Origin: Streptomyces sulfonofaciens
Lineage (GTDB): Bacteria; Actinomycetota; Actinomycetes; Streptomycetales; Streptomycetaceae
Assembly (NCBI RefSeq): GCF_014656295.1
Contig: NZ_BNCD01000026.1
Location: 1-64,000 of the forward strand
Reading direction: 5' to 3'
DNA length: 64,000 bases
Positions 16,113-23,220 of the stretch are shown here, in pieces. Under the pieces are notes generated by a model. It saw only the letters and a list, made by a program, of their open reading frames with translations, was not told the DNA's origin and searched no databases. Each line of letters begins with the position of its first letter. Positions within the stretch are counted from its first letter, which is position 1. The translations under genes were made by a program, and so were the position numbers.

Positions 16113-16385
16113 GGGGTGCTGCTCTCGTGATGCGAGGGTGTGTGGCCGGGCCGCAAGGGGTTGCGGCCCGACCCGGCGTGGCTCCGGCTCGGGGGGGTTG
16201 GGTCCCCGGCCGGGCGCGGTGGGGCGGTCCCGGCCGGGGTGCGGCCACGCGGTTCTGGTGGCCGCATATCCCGCGGTGCGGCGCTGAGAGCAGCCGGGCC
16301 GCGGGGGCTTGGTGGGCCCTGGCCCGTCGGGTCGTGGGCACGCGGCGGGGGGTCGGGTGCGCGGGTACCGGGCGGGCCAGGGCGG

Positions 16386-16568
16386 TCAGGGGCGGCGGTC
16401 CGGGGCCGGTTCCGGGCGGTTCGCGGGCTCGGGGGCAGGGCGCCGCGGTCGCTTGGGGCACTGCTTGTGGGAGTAGTTCGTCGTGCCGGGGCCGCTGGCG
16501 CCGTGGTGGATGTGGGAGTCGTAGGGCTCGCCCGGGCGGATGCCCTGGTCGCATCGGACGCAGATCAC
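16386..16568 (-). CDS. Small CxxC/HC putative zinc-binding protein
   Basis: A 60-residue protein with CVRCDQG near the N-terminus and a later His-x-x-His and H-K-Q-C, the spacing expected of a small treble-clef zinc site. The C-terminus is Arg/Pro rich. Small proteins of this look are common on actinomycete integrative elements; no function is known to me. It lies 10 nt after the preceding small gene in a leftward run. About 270 nt without a recognisable gene separate it from the GntR remnant. Confidence 0.55.
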   Translation of the reverse strand: MICVRCDQGIRPGEPYDSHIHHGASGPGTTNYSHKQCPKRPRRPAPEPANRPEPAPDRRP

Positions 16569-16578
16569 AGGAAGACCT

Positions 16579-16719
16579 TCAGGTCGGGCGGACGAGGGAC
16601 AGGGCCCATGCGGCGTCGGCGAGCACGGCGGTCACGAGCACGGTCACCTGGCCGAGGCCGAGACCGGTGTGCTCCACGAGCACGTCGTGCACGCGCCGGA
16701 TACGCGCGTGGATGGTCAC
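16579..16719 (-). CDS. Small hypothetical protein (46 aa)
   Basis: GTG 16719 overlaps the stop of the preceding regulator gene as GTGA. The product begins M-T-I-H-A-R-I-R-R-V-H and has a moderately hydrophobic C-terminal half (VTVLVTAVLADAAWALSL) that could be a single membrane segment. Too short for the usual gene finders. Supported mainly by the overlapping start and by third-position GC. Function unknown. Confidence 0.45.
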   Translation of the reverse strand: MTIHARIRRVHDVLVEHTGLGLGQVTVLVTAVLADAAWALSLVRPT

Positions 16720-17558
16720 CACGTCGCCGCCTCCTTGCGGGCCTGCCCCAGCAGGGAGTAGCTCTCCTCCGCGCTGAGGGCGCCGGCCTGCATCTCGGTG
16801 AACCGCTCGTGCACCTCCGAGCTGCGGGTGTAGATGACCAGGTTCGGGCCGTGGAAGTCGGCGTAGAGGTAGCTGTCGGCCCGACCGTGGAGGACCAGCT
16901 CGGCAACGTGGGGCGTCGGCAAACACCACGGGCTGGTGAAGGGCAGGATGCGTACCTCGGCCTGCCGGCGGTCCATGAGGACCTGGAGGTGCGCCCACTG
17001 GGGGGCCAGCACCTGGGCGTCCTTCATCCGGCGTCGCAGGACGCCTTCCTCCAGGATGACGAGCACCGAGCGCGGGTCGTCGTCGGTCAGTCGGCGGGTG
17101 TCCGCGTGTTCCAGCACGGCGCGGTTCTTCTGCGGCCACAGGTCGGCCAGCGCGCGGGCGTACTCGGCGGTCTGCACGATGGGCGGCACCGCGTGGCTGG
17201 TGAAGACGCGCATGTGCGTGGCCGCGCGCTCGACCGCGGCCGCCCTGCGCACCGGGTTCGGGAGACAGTCGATGACCTCGTCCTGGGCCAGGCTCTCGGC
17301 CAGGCCCCAGCATTCATCGGCAGTGGTGATGCCGTACTGGCCGTACAGGGTGCGCGCCTGGTCCTCGGTGAGAGGGCCGGCGGCGTGCTCCAGGCGGTGC
17401 AGGGCCGGACGGCTGATGCCGGTGCGCTGGCTGACCGCCACCAGGGACTGCTGGCAGCTCGTGCGCAGCACGGGTAGGTCTGCCGTGACGACGAGATAGC
17501 CAGGTTTTCGGCCCTCGCGGAAGACCGGCGGCGGGGCGGGGTTGGCGGAAGGCAGCAC
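16716..17558 (-). CDS. XRE-family regulator with DUF5753-type domain
   Basis: A 280-residue regulator. An N-terminal Cro/C1-type helix-turn-helix (LVAVSQRTGISRPALHRLEH) precedes a DUF5753-type effector domain with the recurrent phrases VPPIVQTAEYARAL, VLVILEEGVLRRR and HLQVLMDRRQAEVRILPF. GTG 17558 gives the usual family length; longer upstream extensions are Pro/Arg rich and out of character. Such regulators in Streptomyces are usually paired with small DUF397 or membrane proteins; here they are flanked by small coupled genes on both sides, a mobile-element-like arrangement. Confidence 0.8.
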   Translation of the reverse strand: MLPSANPAPPPVFREGRKPGYLVVTADLPVLRTSCQQSLVAVSQRTGISRPALHRLEHAAGPLTEDQARTLYGQYGITTADECWGLAESLAQDEVIDCLPNPVRRAAAVERAATHMRVFTSHAVPPIVQTAEYARALADLWPQKNRAVLEHADTRRLTDDDPRSVLVILEEGVLRRRMKDAQVLAPQWAHLQVLMDRRQAEVRILPFTSPWCLPTPHVAELVLHGRADSYLYADFHGPNLVIYTRSSEVHERFTEMQAGALSAEESYSLLGQARKEAATW

Positions 17559-17608
17559 AGGAAGATTCCTTCGGACAGGTACAGGGCAGAGAGGGCGGTG
17601 CGCGGGGC

Positions 17609-17797
17609 TCAGCCCTTGGCGAGCTGGTAGAGGAGCCAGCCGCCGAGGACGAAAGCGACGGTGATGACGGCGGGGCCGGCCAGGTCCCGAGCCCAGAGGC
17701 GGACGGTGTGCGCTCGGGCGCGCACCCGCACCGGGCCGCTGGTGGCATCGAGGGCCGCACCCACCGGGCAGTTGCGGGGGGCGGCGTGCATGCTCAC
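17609..17797 (-). CDS. Small single-pass membrane protein (62 aa)
   Basis: GTG 17797 overlaps the stop of the DUF6415-like gene by four bases (GTGA). The C-terminal third, GPAVITVAFVLGGWLLYQL, is a clear transmembrane helix; the N-terminus is basic. It resembles small spread-type membrane proteins on integrative plasmids only in size and topology, so no function is assigned. Confidence 0.55.
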   Translation of the reverse strand: MSMHAAPRNCPVGAALDATSGPVRVRARAHTVRLWARDLAGPAVITVAFVLGGWLLYQLAKG

Positions 17798-18174
17798 GAT
17801 GTGGCCCCCACAGGAAGGGCGCCGGTGAGCATGTCGTAACGGTCGCACAGGGCACGCACCTCGCACGCCAGGATCCTGACGTGCCGCCAGGCGGCCCCGA
17901 GCCCCGGTTCCGGCCAGAGGGTCAGCAGCACACGTGCGGACCGCGCCTCGGCCAGCGCAACCTCACGCGGCACGGACTCGGCCGGCCGAGTCGCTGCGGA
18001 ATTCTCCACCGCGGCGATGAGCCGGACCATGTGGAGCCGCAGCAGCAGCCGCGTACCTTCCACCTCGCCCTGCCTCGGGAACGCATCCGGGGCGAGCACC
18101 GCAGCCGCGGCCGCGCGCATCGACTCGATGTCCAATGCTGCGCTCAGGTGATCGCTGTCTGTGACCTGCGTCAT
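17794..18174 (-). CDS. DUF6415-like helical protein
   Basis: A 126-residue, mostly helical protein. Its pattern (LDIESMRAAAAAVL near the start, LLLRLHMVRLIAAVE in the middle, ACEVRALCDRYDML near the end) resembles the DUF6415 family found beside XRE regulators in Streptomyces. First gene of a leftward run with coupled starts. Just upstream, CCTAAGG occurs twice (18183-18189 and 18198-18204, 15 nt apart), a possible operator. Function unknown. Confidence 0.6.
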   Translation of the reverse strand: MTQVTDSDHLSAALDIESMRAAAAAVLAPDAFPRQGEVEGTRLLLRLHMVRLIAAVENSAATRPAESVPREVALAEARSARVLLTLWPEPGLGAAWRHVRILACEVRALCDRYDMLTGALPVGATS

Positions 18175-18182
18175 GCCAGGAA

Positions 18183-18204
18183 CCTAAGGACCCAGTCCCT
18201 AAGG
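18183..18204 (-). promoter_or_regulatory. Direct CCTAAGG repeats, possible operator
   Basis: Two CCTAAGG copies at a 15-nt period lie 9-30 nt upstream of the first gene of the small-gene run, between it and the end of the XRE-TPR gene. Either XRE-type regulator could bind them; this is a guess from position. Confidence 0.3.
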
Positions 18205-18253
18205 GCTCAATGGCACTTTGCTCGCCTCGCTCGCAGAAGTACTACTCAGCAGG

Positions 18254-19444
18254 TCACAGAGGTACCCCTGTCACGTCGGCCAGGTCACGCATCTGGGGCG
18301 TCAGCGTCCGGCGCCGCTTGATGATCTGGGCCATGATGTCTCGCGCGTACCGCTGCTGAGGCAACCACTCGGGAGACGATCCCCGGATGTCTTGCAAGAC
18401 GTCGATAGCCTTGGCGTAGTCGCGCATGCACACATGCGCATCCGCCACGTCCAGCAGGTGACGGTTCCGGTTGTTGCTCGTGGCCGACAGCGTGCCGCTG
18501 GGGATCGTGTCGGCGAGCTTCAGCACCACATCGGGGCGCCCCGACACCGCAGCGTTCTCTGTCCGCTTGAGTACAACGGTCGTGGGGCCGAAGGTCCGCA
18601 GGAAGTCACCGCGCGGTGTGTGCTCGCGCCCGAGGGCCGCCGCCGCCGCTTTGGCCATGCGCAGCGCGTCCGCCGCCTCTTCGGGGCGTGCGTCGCGCAC
18701 CGCAGCAGCCGACAACCTGAGCGTCATCCACCCCCACGACGACAGCTCGTCAGCACTGGCGCGAGACAGGCGCGGTTCGATGTCGTCGGCCCAGCGCATG
18801 GCCAGTTCGCGAGCCTCCGTCAGCCGCCCGGTCCTCAGCATGAGCCAACAGAGGGTGGTGATAGTAGCTGCGCCGTCCTGCTGGTCGACAGCACTCGCCA
18901 GAGCCCGCGTCAACGCGTGCTCGGCAGCATCGAACTGGCGATTCTGCGTCAGGAGCCAGCCAGTTAGCTGTAGTAGCCGCCCCCGGACTGCACGCGCACC
19001 CGGATCCTCGGCGTCCAGAGTGCCGGCGTCGCGGAGCAGCGGCGGCAAGATCGCGGCTAGCTCGGCGAACTGGTCACCAGCGAACAGCGGGTCGGCGTCC
19101 AGGAGGGCCGCGCGCACTCCTTCAAAAGTGGGAGCATCATCGCCGATGTACGCGGGTGATGGCGGTGCCATCAGCGCCGCTCGCACCGGTGCCCAATGAT
19201 CCCCGGTCGGCTCATCTGCCGGGGCGGTAGCGCGGCGCAGCAGCGTGCTGGTAGTCACGTGCAGGGCCATGGCTAGTGCCCGTGCCGTTTCCAACCTGGT
19301 CTCGCCGGCCGTTCCCTGCTCCAGCTTCCGGATGGTGGCGAGAGACACCCCGGAGGCTGCGGCTAGACCGCGTTGTGTGAGGCCCCGACGCTTTCGGAGT
19401 GCACGGACGTGAGGACCGATGCGGGTGTCACCGCTCTCGGGCAT
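18254..19444 (-). CDS. XRE-family regulator with C-terminal TPR-like repeats
   Basis: A 396-residue protein. Residues about 8-65 form a Cro/C1 helix-turn-helix (LRKRRGLTQRGLAAASGVSLATIRKLEQG). The rest is a helical repeat region of TPR type (e.g. AEHALTRALASAVDQQDG and AKAIDVLQDIRG). ATG 19444 was chosen because the helix-turn-helix then starts at the usual distance. Several CTA leucine codons (e.g. around 18970) give it slightly atypical codon use, consistent with transfer. Related proteins regulate development or secondary metabolism or answer peptide signals; no target is visible. Confidence 0.82.
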   Translation of the reverse strand: MPESGDTRIGPHVRALRKRRGLTQRGLAAASGVSLATIRKLEQGTAGETRLETARALAMALHVTTSTLLRRATAPADEPTGDHWAPVRAALMAPPSPAYIGDDAPTFEGVRAALLDADPLFAGDQFAELAAILPPLLRDAGTLDAEDPGARAVRGRLLQLTGWLLTQNRQFDAAEHALTRALASAVDQQDGAATITTLCWLMLRTGRLTEARELAMRWADDIEPRLSRASADELSSWGWMTLRLSAAAVRDARPEEAADALRMAKAAAAALGREHTPRGDFLRTFGPTTVVLKRTENAAVSGRPDVVLKLADTIPSGTLSATSNNRNRHLLDVADAHVCMRDYAKAIDVLQDIRGSSPEWLPQQRYARDIMAQIIKRRRTLTPQMRDLADVTGVPL

Positions 19445-19565
19445 ACTGGGCCTCCCTTCAGACCTAGACAATCGGAACGGTACTCCGCCGAACGCCCGGC
19501 GGGACGTCGCGAGGCCCTGCCACCACACGGAGGCAGGGCCTCAGCGCTTCCTGAACGCGCGAAAC

Positions 19566-19597
19566 CGCCCCCTCCCGCCCGAAGGCGGAAGGGGGCG
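19566..19597. terminator. Terminator downstream of arsC
   Basis: A 14-bp stem with one mismatch and a CGAA loop (19580-19583), about 95 nt past the arsC stop. It is nearly the same hairpin as the one at 22189-22218 on the other flank of the ars cassette. Confidence 0.75.
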
Positions 19598-19690
19598 CGG
19601 TGCGTCACGGCTATCTGCGGCCTTCAGATTGAGGACGACCGGTGGTGCAGTGAAGCACCACCGGCACGATGGGCATGTTGGTGGCCTGGG

Positions 19691-20110
19691 TCATGCCTGC
19701 CGTGTCGCGGTGATCTCATCGAGCAGGCCATGGACCCGCTTTTCGATCTCGTCGCGAATGGGCCGGACAGCCCCGACACCTTGGCCGGCGGGGTCGTCAA
19801 GCTGCCAGTCCAAGTAGCGCTTGCCGGGGAAGACGGGGCAGGTGTCCCCGCATCCCATCGTGATCACGACGTCAGAGGCCTGGACGGCATCGACGGTGAG
19901 CACCTTGGGCACTTCGGCCGAGATGTCGATGCCGACCTCGGCCATGGCCGCCACGACGGACGGGTTCACCTCGTCCGCCGGGGTGGAACCTGCGGAGCGG
20001 ACCTGGACGCGGTCGCCCGCGAGGTGGGTGAGGAAGGCGGCCGCCATCTGAGAGCGGCCTGCGTTGTGGACGCAGACGAACAGCACGGACGGCACGGTGG
20101 TGTCAGACAT
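19691..20110 (-). CDS. arsC: Arsenate reductase, low-molecular-weight phosphatase type
   Basis: A 139-residue cytoplasmic enzyme reducing arsenate to arsenite. The phosphate-binding CX5R loop is C13-V-H-N-A-G-R19, the general-acid Asp region is present, and a second Cys pair occurs in GCGDTCPVFPGK. This is the thioredoxin- or mycothiol-coupled family rather than the glutaredoxin type. Its ATG overlaps the 3' end of the acr3 gene by 8 nt, so the two are co-transcribed from the arsR promoter. The short length (normal for the family) and intact motifs suggest a working gene. Confidence 0.92.
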   Translation of the reverse strand: MSDTTVPSVLFVCVHNAGRSQMAAAFLTHLAGDRVQVRSAGSTPADEVNPSVVAAMAEVGIDISAEVPKVLTVDAVQASDVVITMGCGDTCPVFPGKRYLDWQLDDPAGQGVGAVRPIRDEIEKRVHGLLDEITATRQA

Positions 20111-21191
20111 GAGCGGGGTCTTCCTGGGGTGCGGCAGGTGCGGTGAAGAAGCGGCGGGCGTACAGCGCGACGTAGACGAGGCCGATCAGCACCGGTACCT
20201 CGATCAGGGGGCCGACCACTCCGGCGAGTGCCTGCCCGGAGGTGGCGCCGAACGTGGCGATGGCCACGGCAATGGCAAGCTCGAAGTTGTTGCCGGCAGC
20301 CGTGAACGCGAGCGTCGTCGCGCGCTGGTAGGCCAGACCGGCGGCACGGCCGAGCGCCATGGAACCGGCCCACATGAGGCCGAAGTACACCAGCAGCGGG
20401 AGCGCGATGCGTGCGACGTCGAGCGGCTGCGAGGTGATCGCATCGCCTTGCAGCGCGAACAGGACGATGATCGTGAAGAGCAGTCCGTAGAGGGCGAACG
20501 GCCCGAGGCGCGGCAGCAGTCTGGACTCGTACCAGGTCCGTCCCTTGGCGTGCTCGCCGATCCGACGCGTGAGGTACCCGGCGATCAGGGGAATGCCGAG
20601 GAAGATCAGCACGCTTCGGGCGATCTCCCACACGGACACGTCGAGTCCGGCCTGCTCCAGCCCGAGCCACCCGGGCAGTACGGACAGGTAGAACCAGCCG
20701 AGGGCAGAGAAGGCGATCACCTGGAATACCGAGTTCAGCGCAACCAGGACCGCGGCGGCCTCACGGTCCCCACAGGCAAGGTCGTTCCAGATGATCACCA
20801 TGGCGATGCAGCGGGCCAGCCCAACGATGATCAAACCCGTGCGGTACTCGGGCAGGTCCGGCAGGAACAGCCACGCCAGCGCGAACATGACGGCCGGGCC
20901 GACGATCCAGTTCAGCAGCAGCGAGGGAAGCAGCAGCCGGCGGTCACGGGTGACGGTGTCGAGCCGGTCGTAGCGGACCTTGGCCAGGACGGGATACATC
21001 ATCACGAGCAGACCGAGCGCGATCGGCAGCGACACCCCGGTCACGGTGACCTTCGCCAGGGCATCCCCCAGGCCGGGCACCAGGCGGCCGAGACCGAGAC
21101 CGACCGCCATGGCGGCCAGGATCCACACCGCGAGGTAGCGATCCAGGAAGGAAAGGCGGCCCGCTACCTGTTGCTCGGATGCTGTGCTCAC
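20103..21191 (-). CDS. acr3: ACR3-family arsenite efflux permease
   Basis: A 362-residue membrane protein with about ten transmembrane helices, exporting arsenite made by ArsC. Family features include SFLDRYLAVWILAAMAVGLGLG at the start, and conserved segments such as GLARCIAMVIIWNDLACGDRE (with the essential Cys) and FTAAGNNFELAIAVAIA. GTG 21191 overlaps the arsR stop as GTGA, a coupled start; longer upstream extensions would lie inside arsR and are Arg/Pro rich. Confidence 0.92.
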   Translation of the reverse strand: MSTASEQQVAGRLSFLDRYLAVWILAAMAVGLGLGRLVPGLGDALAKVTVTGVSLPIALGLLVMMYPVLAKVRYDRLDTVTRDRRLLLPSLLLNWIVGPAVMFALAWLFLPDLPEYRTGLIIVGLARCIAMVIIWNDLACGDREAAAVLVALNSVFQVIAFSALGWFYLSVLPGWLGLEQAGLDVSVWEIARSVLIFLGIPLIAGYLTRRIGEHAKGRTWYESRLLPRLGPFALYGLLFTIIVLFALQGDAITSQPLDVARIALPLLVYFGLMWAGSMALGRAAGLAYQRATTLAFTAAGNNFELAIAVAIATFGATSGQALAGVVGPLIEVPVLIGLVYVALYARRFFTAPAAPQEDPAHV

Positions 21192-21595
21192 GCGCTCGCC
21201 CCGGCGGCCTCGGCAGGGGTGGGAAGGGCTTCGCCTGCGGGGCGGGTCAGGATGGCGGCGAGCCGGTCGACCATCTCGGGCAGCAGCCAGTAGTAGACCC
21301 ACGTGCCGCGCCGCTCGCAGTCGATCAGGCCGGCCTGTCGGAGCAGCTTGAGGTGGTGCGAGATCGTCGGCTGCGAGAGGTCGAAGGCGGGCGTGAGGTC
21401 GCAGACGCAGACCTCGCCGCCGGCGCGTGAGGCGATCATCGACAGCAGGCGTAGCCGTACCGGGTCGCCGAGCGCCTTGAACACCTTCGCCAGCTCTCCG
21501 GCCTGTCCCTCGTCAAGGGGAGTGGTCAGCAGTGCCGGGCAGCAGGTGCCGGAGTCACTGTCCTGACCGAGCACTGCAAGCTCTTGTTTCGACAT
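21188..21595 (-). CDS. arsR: ArsR-type arsenite-responsive repressor
   Basis: A 135-residue winged-helix repressor. The metal site EVCVCDL lies in the DNA-recognition region (ISHHLKLLRQAGLI follows). An additional Cys pair occurs near the N-terminus (T-C-C-P). It heads the arsR-acr3-arsC operon and is divergent from arsI across a 78-nt gap carrying a short palindrome, so it probably represses both directions until arsenite binds. Confidence 0.93.
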   Translation of the reverse strand: MSKQELAVLGQDSDSGTCCPALLTTPLDEGQAGELAKVFKALGDPVRLRLLSMIASRAGGEVCVCDLTPAFDLSQPTISHHLKLLRQAGLIDCERRGTWVYYWLLPEMVDRLAAILTRPAGEALPTPAEAAGASA

Positions 21596-21596
21596 G

Positions 21597-21619
21597 CTTC
21601 TATGTTGACATCCTTCTAT
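21597..21619. promoter_or_regulatory. Candidate ArsR operator between arsR and arsI
   Basis: The palindrome ATGTTGACAT (21602-21611) contains a TTGACA hexamer. It is flanked by direct CTTCTAT repeats at 21597 and 21613. It abuts the arsR start, so binding there would block the divergent promoters. Not matched to a known operator. Confidence 0.45.
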
Positions 21620-21673
21620 TCACGTTGCAAGGTGGAATTGACGGACGTCGATACAACCAGATGGGAGTGTGTT

Positions 21674-22165
21674 ATGTCGCGTGCACAGCTCGCGCTGCGC
21701 GTCAGTGATCTTGAGGCGTCGATCGTCTTCTACTCGAAGCTGTTCGGCACCGGTCCGGCCAAGCGCCGCGAGGGATACGTGAACTTCGCCATCGCGGAAC
21801 CCCCGCTCAAGCTCGTCTTGATCGAGGGCGAGCCGGGAGAGGAAACCCGTCTCGACCACCTCGGGGTGGAGGTCGAGTCGACCGACCTGGTCGACGCAGC
21901 GACGAACCGGCTCAAGGACGCGGGGCTCGCCACGTTCGAGGAGAACGACACCTCGTGCTGCTACGCCCTCCAGGACAAGGTCTGGGTCCACGGCCCGGGC
22001 CGCGAGCCCTGGGAGGTCTACGTGGTGAAGGCCGATGCCGACCAGCTAGGCAAGAGCCCGGTCCAGGGTGGCGACGCCTGCTGTTCGAGCACGGCTCCGA
22101 CGGATGCTGCCGTTTCCGTCGCGGAGCCTGTCTCGGTCGGCCCCGGTTGCAAGTGCGGCGGCTGA
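21674..22165 (+). CDS. arsI: ArsI-type C-As lyase / CadI-like glyoxalase-fold protein
   Basis: A 163-residue protein of the vicinal oxygen chelate fold. ArsI enzymes cleave the carbon-arsenic bond of trivalent organoarsenicals. The diagnostic vicinal cysteines are in NDTSCCYALQDKVWVHGPG, and metal ligands are expected from LDHLGVEVES (His) and the late Glu of EPWEVYVV. The Cys-rich tail (C-C-S-S and C-K-C-G-G) adds further thiols that may bind As(III). ATG 21674 with GGGAG upstream gives the usual start M-S-R-A-Q; an upstream in-frame start is possible. It is divergent from arsR and followed by a strong terminator. Confidence 0.85.
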   Translation: MSRAQLALRVSDLEASIVFYSKLFGTGPAKRREGYVNFAIAEPPLKLVLIEGEPGEETRLDHLGVEVESTDLVDAATNRLKDAGLATFEENDTSCCYALQDKVWVHGPGREPWEVYVVKADADQLGKSPVQGGDACCSSTAPTDAAVSVAEPVSVGPGCKCGG

Positions 22166-22188
22166 CCGCGGGCAGCGCATGAGTGATG

Positions 22189-22218
22189 GCCCCCTTCTGC
22201 CCGAAGGCAGGAGGGGGC
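22189..22218. terminator. Terminator downstream of arsI
   Basis: A 13-bp stem with one G-T pair and a CGAA loop (22202-22205), 23 nt past the arsI stop. It is a near copy of the hairpin at 19566-19597. Confidence 0.75.
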
Positions 22219-22224
22219 ACGGGC

Positions 22225-22428
22225 TCATGGGTAATGCCTGTGTTGCGGGTCCAGAGCGGCCGCCTGCGGCGCCGTGCCGCCGTCGTCGGGCGGTGGGGCG
22301 CCGGTCCGGCGGCACACGAGCGCGTCAGGGTCACCGGGCTGTGGCTGGAGGGAGTAGCCATCGGGACAGGCCGGGCCGGCCGGTCCGCGGGGCCCTTCGG
22401 GGCCGGGGCCGCCCTGCGGTCCCGGCTC
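22225..22428 (-). pseudogene. 3' fragment of a collagen-like, phage-type protein
   Basis: In this frame the peptide starts GPQGGPGPEGPRGPAGP, a collagen-like G-x-y run. It continues with a Cys-containing C-terminal domain (CPDGYSLQPQPGDPDALVCRR) and ends A-L-D-P-Q-H-R-H-Y-P. I recall such C-termini on collagen-like proteins of Streptomyces phages and integrative elements. Upstream of about 22428 the frame reads as out-of-phase sequence with no start, so the 5' part appears to be deleted. Confidence 0.45.
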
Positions 22429-22429
22429 G

Positions 22430-22653
22430 CATCCGACGAGCTCAACGCCGAACCCATCCCCGGCGCGGTCCTGCCCGCCTGGGCCATCGACAAGATCCGC
22501 ACCGACTTCGTCGCACGCCCCACGCACCACCCCGCGCGCGAGCTGCTTACACGGCTCCATCGGTGCGAGGCTGGGCGAGGCGAGGGCGAGCGGAACCCGG
22601 CTTTCATCGAAGTGCTGCCGCGGCTCGGCGTGAGCCTCGCACAACTGCCATAA
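22430..22653 (+). pseudogene. 3' fragment of an unrecognised gene
   Basis: From about 22430 a frame with strong third-position GC encodes LASDELNAEPIPGAVLPAWA and on to VLPRLGVSLAQLP and a stop at 22651-22653. Before 22430 the frame lacks coding character, so only the C-terminal 70 or so residues remain. It is back to back with the collagen-like fragment, both having lost their 5' ends at the same junction. Function not recognised. Confidence 0.4.
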
Positions 22654-22837
22654 GCCGAGCAGCGCCGTCTGTACGACGCTTTCCATCCGGGGTGCATTGC
22701 CTGCGGCCCCGGCGTGAGATCCAGCTCCGAGTGGCCGTCTCCGCCGCGACGGCCCAGGAGCTGGGCCGCTTGACGCGGCGCGTGGTCGTCCCGCTCACGG
22801 CGGGGCCGGTGCGCAGACCGGCCGGCCATGTTCTGGG

Positions 22838-22910
22838 CGCCCCCGGCAGGACTCGAACCTGCGGCCAAGCGCTTAGAAGGCGCCTGCTCTATCCACTGAG
22901 CTACGGGGGC
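22838..22910 (-). tRNA. tRNA-Arg (anticodon TCT)
   Basis: A complete cloverleaf on the minus strand. The acceptor stem GCCCCCG/CGGGGGC is perfect, the D arm contains GCTC-AGTGGATA-GAGC, the anticodon loop is CTTCTAA with anticodon TCT, and the T arm is GCAGG-TTCGAGT-CCTGC. CCA is not encoded. It borders the accessory region on its right and is a typical attachment site for integrative elements; no second copy of its 3' end was seen in the window. Confidence 0.95.
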
Positions 22911-23220
22911 CGGGCGGTGGGTGGCGGGTCGCGGTCCGGGCGGGCGGGCCGTGATCTGCCTGGGTCGGGGACAAGGATAGGGCTCCCTGGTCCACGTCCC
23001 TGGTGCTTCCTGAGCGTGCCACGATGTGGAGGTTCGGTGAAGCGGTCCTGATAATCGCAGGCAGTTCCGAATCCTGCATCGCTTTTGGAGCCTCTGGCCC
23101 CGGGTGTTGTGCACTCGTTATGCCTTTACCCCCGGTATCCCTTCCGCCTCGCGTGTCTGATCGGCGCGCAGACATGCACATATGCTTTAGAAAGCATCCG
23201 AAATTGGGCATTCTTCGCAT
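22911..23220. promoter_or_regulatory. Upstream region of the dynamin-like operon
   Basis: A 310-nt gap with no gene. It includes the promoter side of the leftward tRNA and a relatively AT-rich stretch before the rightward GTPase gene. The inverted repeat ATGCTTT/AAAGCAT (23182-23188, 23191-23197) lies 24 nt before the GTG and may be an operator. No clear Shine-Dalgarno precedes the GTG. Confidence 0.45.

Noticed and set aside
22838..22910. A complete att site pair for an integrative element at tRNA-Arg
   Set aside because: I found no second copy of the tRNA 3' segment in the window and no integrase gene, so only a former or distant integration can be suggested.
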